From Streptomyces justiciae (lineage in GTDB: Bacteria > Actinomycetota > Actinomycetes > Streptomycetales > Streptomycetaceae), in assembly GCF_015163075.1 (NCBI RefSeq), contig NZ_JADDXU010000006.1, positions 62,001 to 126,000 on the forward strand: a DNA stretch of 64,000 bases. The letters are read 5' to 3'. Positions within the stretch are counted from its first letter, which is position 1, and each line of letters begins with the position of its first letter. Positions 59,963-64,000 of the stretch are shown here, piece after piece. The notes beneath the pieces were generated by a model that saw nothing but the letters and a program-made list of their open reading frames with translations, was not told the origin of the DNA and made no database searches. A program made the translations under genes and the position numbers.

Positions 59963-60982
59963 GTGAGTACGCGCGCGGGACAGGCACTTCGGCATGGCGA
60001 CGATGTCGTGTGCGCGGTGCGCGGACTGACCAAGACCTATCCCGCGGTACGGGGCAGGCGCGGGGTTCCCGCGACGCCCGAGGTGCGGGCCACCGACGAC
60101 GTACGACTCGACATCCGCCGCGGTGAGATCTTCGGGCTGCTCGGGCCGAACGGCGCCGGCAAGTCCACCCTCGTACGCCAGCTGACCGGCCTGATGCGGC
60201 CCGACAGCGGCACGGTCGAGATCCTCGGGCACGACATCGTGCGCCACCCGGAGCGGGCCGCGCGCATCCTCGCCTACCTCGGCCAGGAGTCCACCGCCCT
60301 CGACGAACTCACCGTCTCCCTCGCCGCCGAGACCACCGGACGGCTGCGCGGCCTGGAGGCGCGTGAGGCCAGGGCCGAGCGGGACGCCGTACTCGACGAA
60401 CTGGGGCTCGCGCCGCTCGCCGGGCGGGCGATCAAGAAGCTGTCCGGCGGTCAGCGGCGGCTGGCGTGCTTCGCCGCCGCGCTGGTCGGGGAGCGGCCGC
60501 TGCTCGTGCTCGACGAGCCGACCACCGGCATGGACCCGGTGGCGCGGCGGGCCGTGTGGGCGGCCGTGGACCGGCGCCGGGCCGAACGCGGCACGACCGT
60601 CCTGCTCGTCACCCACAACGTCATCGAGGCCGAGACCGTCCTCGACCGGGTCGCGGTCCTCGACCGCGGGCGGGTGATCGCCTGCGACACCCCCGTCGGG
60701 CTCAAGGAACAGGTCGCCGGAGAGGTTCGCGTCGACTTGGTGTGGCGCGAGGCCGCTCCGCTGCACGTCCCCGAGGTCGCCGCGCTGCACGACCGGGCCG
60801 TCGAGGCCGGACGCCGCTGGACGCTCCGGCTCGCGCCTGAAGAGGCCCGCGCGGTCGTCGCCACCGTCACCGGCGGCGCCGCCTTCGCCGCCCTCGACGA
60901 CTTCACGCTCGCCACGCCCAGCCTGGAGGACGTGTACCTGGCGCTCGGCGGGGCGGCGCGGCAGGGGCTGGTGAAGGCGTGA
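59963..60982 (+). CDS. ABC transporter ATP-binding protein
   Basis: A 339-aa ABC-2 exporter ATPase (DrrA/CcmA type). Walker A GLLGPNGAGKSTLVRQLTG, Q-loop YLGQES, signature KLSGGQRRLACFAAAL, Walker B LLVLDEPTTGMDP and the switch His in LLVTHNV are all intact. The C-terminal 100 residues are the regulatory domain typical of the DrrA group. GTG 59963 begins 8 nt after TAGTCT (59949-59954) with no ribosome site, so it may be leaderless. The permease gene follows after 112 bp. The substrate is unknown. Confidence 0.93.
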   Translation: MSTRAGQALRHGDDVVCAVRGLTKTYPAVRGRRGVPATPEVRATDDVRLDIRRGEIFGLLGPNGAGKSTLVRQLTGLMRPDSGTVEILGHDIVRHPERAARILAYLGQESTALDELTVSLAAETTGRLRGLEAREARAERDAVLDELGLAPLAGRAIKKLSGGQRRLACFAAALVGERPLLVLDEPTTGMDPVARRAVWAAVDRRRAERGTTVLLVTHNVIEAETVLDRVAVLDRGRVIACDTPVGLKEQVAGEVRVDLVWREAAPLHVPEVAALHDRAVEAGRRWTLRLAPEEARAVVATVTGGAAFAALDDFTLATPSLEDVYLALGGAARQGLVKA

Positions 60983-61094
60983 ACGCTTTGAAGGCTCTTG
61001 AGTCGGGCTTGAGCGAGCGGGCCGTAGCATCCGTACGGAGACGGAACAGGGCGAACGTATCGGTGACCCCGTGGGTGAAAGGGAGCAGCGCCAC

Positions 61095-61916
61095 GTGAGT
61101 GTCGTACCCGCCGAGGTGCTGCCGGGCAGCGCCCTGGCCGTCGAGGAGACGGACCGGGACGCGGCCGAGCTCGGGCCGCGTGCGCGGCTGTGGCCGGCGC
61201 TCGTGGCCGTCTACCGGGCCCAGCTGTCCCGGGCCCGGGTCGCGCGCATCCCGCTGCTGTTCGTGGCGACCTTCCAGTCCGTCGGGATCATGATCCTGAT
61301 GCGCGGGGTCGTGGACGGCGGGGCCGAGGCGCAGGCCGTGGTCGCGGGCTCCGCGGTGCTCGTCGTGGCGTTCGTCGCGCTGAACCTGCTCGCGCAGTAC
61401 TTCGGGCAGCTGCGGGCGAGCGGAGGCCTTGACCACTACGCGACGCTGCCGGTGCCGCCCGCGGCGGTGGTGCTGGGGGCGGCGGGGGCGTACGCCTCCT
61501 TCACTGTGCCCGGGACCGTCGTGACAGCGGTGTTCGGCTGCGTGCTGTTCGGGCTGCCGATGGCGCATCTGTGGGTGCTCGTCGCGGTGATCCCGCTCGC
61601 GGGCGCTGCGCTGGCCGGGCTCGGCGCCGCCTTCGGGCTGCTCGCGCCGCGGCCGGAACTGGCGACCGTGCTCGGCCAGTTGGGCATGTCCGCGGCGCTG
61701 CTGCTGGGCGTCCTGCCGGCCGACCGGATGCCGGAGGGGGTGCGGTTCCTGCGGGACCTGCTGCCCTCGACGTACGGCGTCGAAGCCTTCGCGCGGACCT
61801 TCGGGCCGCATCCCGACTGGGCGTTCGTCCTCGGTGACCTGGCCGTCTGCGGAGCGGTCGGGGTCGTCTCGCTCGGCGTCGCCACCTGGGCGTACCGTCG
61901 GGCGGCCGTCCGGTGA
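61095..61916 (+). CDS. ABC-2 type transporter permease
   Basis: A 273-aa membrane protein, partner of the ATPase upstream. A 40-residue cytoplasmic arm leads to six helices, with the ABC-2 marks LFVATFQSVGIMILMRGV, ASGGLDHYATLPVPPAAVVLG (family loop) and LPSTYGVEAFARTF near the end. GTG 61095 has AGGGAG at about 9 nt; GTG 61071 upstream is in frame but weaker. The 112-bp gap holds a -10-like TAGCAT (61025-61030) without a clear -35. Confidence 0.9.
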   Translation: MSVVPAEVLPGSALAVEETDRDAAELGPRARLWPALVAVYRAQLSRARVARIPLLFVATFQSVGIMILMRGVVDGGAEAQAVVAGSAVLVVAFVALNLLAQYFGQLRASGGLDHYATLPVPPAAVVLGAAGAYASFTVPGTVVTAVFGCVLFGLPMAHLWVLVAVIPLAGAALAGLGAAFGLLAPRPELATVLGQLGMSAALLLGVLPADRMPEGVRFLRDLLPSTYGVEAFARTFGPHPDWAFVLGDLAVCGAVGVVSLGVATWAYRRAAVR

Positions 61917-61950
61917 CGCGCCGCACAGGCGGGCCTGGCACGATGTCAGG

Positions 61951-62619
61951 GTGACCGCACCACTGACTCCTCCTCCGCCGCCGAGCGACCCCTCTCCGCA
62001 CCAGGCCTGGCAGGCGCCGCCGCCGTACGGTGCCGGTGGGCCCGGAAGCCTGTACGAACAGGACGGTCCCGGAATGAAGACCGAACTGCGGGAAGCCGCC
62101 GTGATCACGGTGGCGGTGGCGCTGGGTGGGCTGCTGCTGGGGGTGCTGTGGTGGTGGCTGGCGCCGCATGTGCCGCTGGTCGGGGACGTCGTCGAGAAGC
62201 GGTGGATCGTCTACCTCAAGGACACCGAGGGGGAGCAGGCGGTCGGCGTCGACGGGACGTTCGCGCTGCTCGGGCTGGCGTTCGGGGTGGTGAGCGCGGT
62301 CGTCGTGTTCCTGCTGCGGCGGCGTGGGGGTGTGCCGTTGGTGGTGGCGCTCGGGGTCGGGGGGCTGCTCGGGTCGTTGCTGGCGTGGCGGGTCGGGGTG
62401 TGGCTCGGGCCGGCGCAGGATGTGCTGGCCCATGCGAAGTCCGTGGGCAAGGGGGTGACGTTCTCGGCGCCGCTGAAACTGGGGGCGAAGGGGGCGTTGC
62501 TGGCGTGGTCTTTGGGGGCGCTGTTGGTGCACCTGGGGCTTACGGGGTTGTTCGGGCCGCGGGATCCTGAGGTGCCGGCGTATGGGGCGGGGCCGTATGG
62601 GGCGAAGCCGCAGGCGTAG
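61951..62619 (+). CDS. DUF2567-like membrane protein
   Basis: A 222-aa membrane protein with a Pro-rich cytoplasmic N-terminus (TPPPPPSDPSPHQAWQAPPP) and four helices (about 50-68, 105-122, 130-148, 175-192). The conserved extracytoplasmic loop is WWWLAPHVPLVGDVVEKRWIVYLKDTEGEQAVGVDGTFALLGLAFGVVSA, which I associate with DUF2567; the assignment is from memory. Function unknown. GTG 61951 starts 6 nt after CACGAT (61939-61944), so it may be leaderless. Its 3' third is unusually rich in G-ending codons (GTG, GGG, TTG), a local drift in base use. Confidence 0.8.
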   Translation: MTAPLTPPPPPSDPSPHQAWQAPPPYGAGGPGSLYEQDGPGMKTELREAAVITVAVALGGLLLGVLWWWLAPHVPLVGDVVEKRWIVYLKDTEGEQAVGVDGTFALLGLAFGVVSAVVVFLLRRRGGVPLVVALGVGGLLGSLLAWRVGVWLGPAQDVLAHAKSVGKGVTFSAPLKLGAKGALLAWSLGALLVHLGLTGLFGPRDPEVPAYGAGPYGAKPQA

Positions 62620-62670
62620 CTCGTGAGGTGCATGGGGTGGGGGCTGGGCGGGGGTGGGTTCAGCTCGCCC

Positions 62671-62760
62671 GCGCCGGCGGGGTGCCGCTGCGCCCACCCG
62701 TGCCGCCCTGCGGCACGACTGCCCGCAGCTACGCGGGCAAACGGGTGCCGCTGCATGGAT
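62671..62760. repeat. Intergenic palindromic repeat, locus C
   Basis: One full unit with the hairpin GTGCCGC-CCT-GCGGCAC (62700-62716) followed by GACTGCCCGCAGCTACG, the same orientation as locus B. It lies in the 267-bp convergent gap between the DUF2567-like gene and ybaK. The rest of the gap holds a T7 tract (62832-62838) and the small hairpin GTTCCTCG-N8-CGAGGAAC (62846-62869), possible terminator parts. Confidence 0.85.
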
Positions 62761-62886
62761 GGGTAAGCCCCTACGCCGGGCGCCTGCCGTGGTTTGAGCG
62801 GCCCTTCTTTGTGCGCCACTTTCGCTTTCGGGTTTTTTTCGACATGTTCCTCGTACTTAACCGAGGAACGGGCCCGCGTCGAGGGG

Positions 62887-63393
62887 TCAGGCGCGGCCGA
62901 TGGGGGCCAGTACCGCGTCCGTGAGTTTGGTCAGGTCCTCCGGGGCGAGTTCGACCTCCAGGCCTCTGCGGCCCGCCGAGACGCAGATCGTGGGGTGGGC
63001 GGACGCCGACGCGTCCAGGACCGTCGGGAGCTTTTTGCGCTGGCCCAAGGGGGAGATGCCGCCCCTGACGTAGCCCGTCGTGCGTTCGGCGAGGGTTGGG
63101 TCTGCCATGGCCGCCCGCTTGCCGTTCACCGCCGCCGCCAGGGCCTTCAGGTCCAGCTGGCCCGCCACCGGGACCACCGCCACCGTGAGCGTGCCGTCCA
63201 CGTCCGCGACGAGGGTCTTGAAGACGCGCTCGGGAGACACGCCCATCGCCTCGGCCGCCTCCTCGCCGTAGGAGGGGTGGTTGGGGTCGTGGTCGTAGGC
63301 GTGGACCGTGTATTCCGCTCCCGCCGCCGTCAAGGCCACCGTCGCGGGGGTGCCGCCTGTCTGCTGTGCCTGCTTCTTGGGCTTCTTCGCCAT
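62887..63393 (-). CDS. ybaK: Cys-tRNA(Pro)/Cys-tRNA(Cys) deacylase YbaK
   Basis: A 168-aa trans-editing protein of the YbaK/EbsC family that hydrolyses Cys mischarged on tRNA-Pro. After a Lys/Gln-rich start the domain shows EEAAEAMGVSPERVFKTLVADVDG (with the conserved K in FKTL), VAVVPVAGQLDLKALA, RAAMADPTLAERTTGYVRGGISPLGQRKKLPTVLD (the GxxxP loop is GGISPLG) and ICVSAGRRGLEVELAPEDL. Length fits. GAGGGA precedes ATG 63393, 16 bp after the stop of the Lon-N gene, so the two probably form an operon. Confidence 0.95.
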   Translation of the reverse strand: MAKKPKKQAQQTGGTPATVALTAAGAEYTVHAYDHDPNHPSYGEEAAEAMGVSPERVFKTLVADVDGTLTVAVVPVAGQLDLKALAAAVNGKRAAMADPTLAERTTGYVRGGISPLGQRKKLPTVLDASASAHPTICVSAGRRGLEVELAPEDLTKLTDAVLAPIGRA

Positions 63394-63409
63394 CGGTCGT
63401 CCCTCGGAC

Positions 63410-64000
63410 TCAGTTCAGACTCGTCGGGCCGCGCGTCAGGTCCGACGCCGGCAACGACGGCAGGTTACGGATGATCGCCGTCTCCGAGCGAAGGAGTTTC
63501 AGCTCGTCGCGCAGCCGGGACGCGGTGTCCGGGGCCTGGAGGAGGCGTTGCTTGGTGGGGGTGTCGAGCATCATCGCCGCCGCGACGAGGTAGGAGACGA
63601 CCGCCGGTTCGTCCGGCAGCTCCGAGCCGGAGGTGAGGGAGCGTTCGCGGGCGCCCGCCAGGCGTTTCTGGTACGCGCGGAAGGCCCTCAGGACGCCTTC
63701 GGCCAGGGCGCCGGCCTCCTCGCCCCGCTCCTCCGGGAGCTCTTCCAGTTCCGCGACGAGATACGGGCCCGACGCGTCCACGGACAGCAGCTTCACCCGG
63801 GTCGTGCCGGTCGCCAGGACCTCGAACGTGCCGTCGGCACGCTCCCTGATCGTCGCCGCGTCCGCGATGCAGCCGGTGCCGTGGAAGGCCTTGGCGGGAT
63901 CGGTGCCGAAGCCCGCCGCCGGGCCGCGTTCGGGCACGGACGTGGGATCGGGCATGCCGGGCTCGCTCGCCGCCACCTCGTGGCCGTCGCGGATCGCGAC
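63410..64000 (-). CDS. Lon substrate-binding (LON-N) domain protein, clipped at window end
   Basis: The C-terminal 196 residues of a protein that enters from beyond the window. VAIRDGHEVAASE, FHGTGCIADAATIRERADGTFEVLATGTTRVKLLSV and YLVAELEELPEE match the LON-N (PUA-like) domain, followed by helices (AVVSYLVAAAMMLDTPTKQRLLQAPDTASRLRDELKLLRSE). No AAA+ or protease domain follows, so it is the stand-alone LON domain type common in actinobacteria, not Lon itself. Its role is unknown; binding of unfolded protein is inferred from the domain. The start lies outside the window. Confidence 0.88.
   Translation of the reverse strand, partial: VAIRDGHEVAASEPGMPDPTSVPERGPAAGFGTDPAKAFHGTGCIADAATIRERADGTFEVLATGTTRVKLLSVDASGPYLVAELEELPEERGEEAGALAEGVLRAFRAYQKRLAGARERSLTSGSELPDEPAVVSYLVAAAMMLDTPTKQRLLQAPDTASRLRDELKLLRSETAIIRNLPSLPASDLTRGPTSLN

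Noticed and set aside
62846..62869. Hairpin GTTCCTCG-N8-CGAGGAAC as an intrinsic terminator of ybaK
   Set aside because: On the ybaK strand the stem is followed by A rather than U residues and is only 8 bp; kept only as a note in the repeat entry.

Overview
This window is a piece of a Streptomyces chromosome. The DNA is very GC-rich, GTG starts are common, and the gene order around the cell-division cluster (rsmH-ftsL-ftsI-murE-murF-mraY-murD-ftsW-murG-ftsQ-ftsZ-pgeF-yggS-sepF-yggT-divIVA-ileS) is the one I know from Streptomyces. I see no insertion sequence, prophage, CRISPR array or tRNA/rRNA gene, so most of the window is core genome.

Layout. 1-4.9 kb: a clipped gene, an FAD/NAD oxidoreductase, an Rv2175c-type DNA-binding protein, thiE, metF and a membrane protein with a Tyr/Gly/Gln-rich tail. 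4.9-10.9 kb (minus): a phytoene-desaturase-like oxidoreductase, a DUF4126 membrane protein, and a three-gene unit (degenerate ABC ATPase, YhgE/Pip permease, TetR regulator) with a 32-bp operator in front. 11-13.3 kb (plus): a SAV_6107-type HEPN protein, a methyltransferase and a DUF3040 protein. 13.5-18.3 kb (minus): a MoxR-DUF58-transglutaminase operon with ATGA overlaps. 18.5-19.1 kb: beta-carbonic anhydrase. 19.25-37.2 kb: the dcw cluster, which starts with a long structured leader before rsmH, has a promoter-rich gap before ftsZ, and ends in a strong terminator after divIVA. 37.5-41 kb (minus): ileS behind a T-box leader. 41-49.5 kb: a DksA-like zinc-finger protein with a histone-like tail, lspA, an RluD-type pseudouridine synthase, a GNAT acetyltransferase, a CPA1 antiporter, an SDR, a divergent MscS/hydrolase pair and a secreted metalloprotease. 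49.7-54.5 kb (minus): PhoD phosphatase, DsbA-like thioredoxin, a membrane protein and DUF2252. 54.6-64 kb: dnaE, a 54-aa small protein, a NYN-domain protein, an ABC exporter, a membrane protein, YbaK and a clipped Lon-N-domain protein.

How they work together. The dcw block makes the UDP-MurNAc-pentapeptide (MurE, MurF, MurD), links it to lipid (MraY, MurG), and polymerises and cross-links it at the septum (FtsW, FtsI, FtsL, FtsQ). FtsZ and SepF build the division ring and DivIVA drives tip growth. Many junctions overlap by 4 nt or are closely spaced, which suggests translational coupling.

Main signals beyond the genes: (1) an intergenic palindromic repeat family at three loci, with a 65-bp tandem period at two of them; (2) four promoters resembling the actinobacterial DNA-damage (PafBC/RecA-NDp) element, one of them before dnaE; (3) many -10 hexamers placed 6-8 nt before start codons, implying leaderless mRNAs; (4) operator-like palindromes at the TetR/ABC unit, the PhoD gene and the first oxidoreductase; (5) a six-tract G-quadruplex motif; (6) T-box and mraW-type leader RNAs. 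No single locus is clearly a wholly new system. The best leads are the repeat family and the damage-type promoter set.
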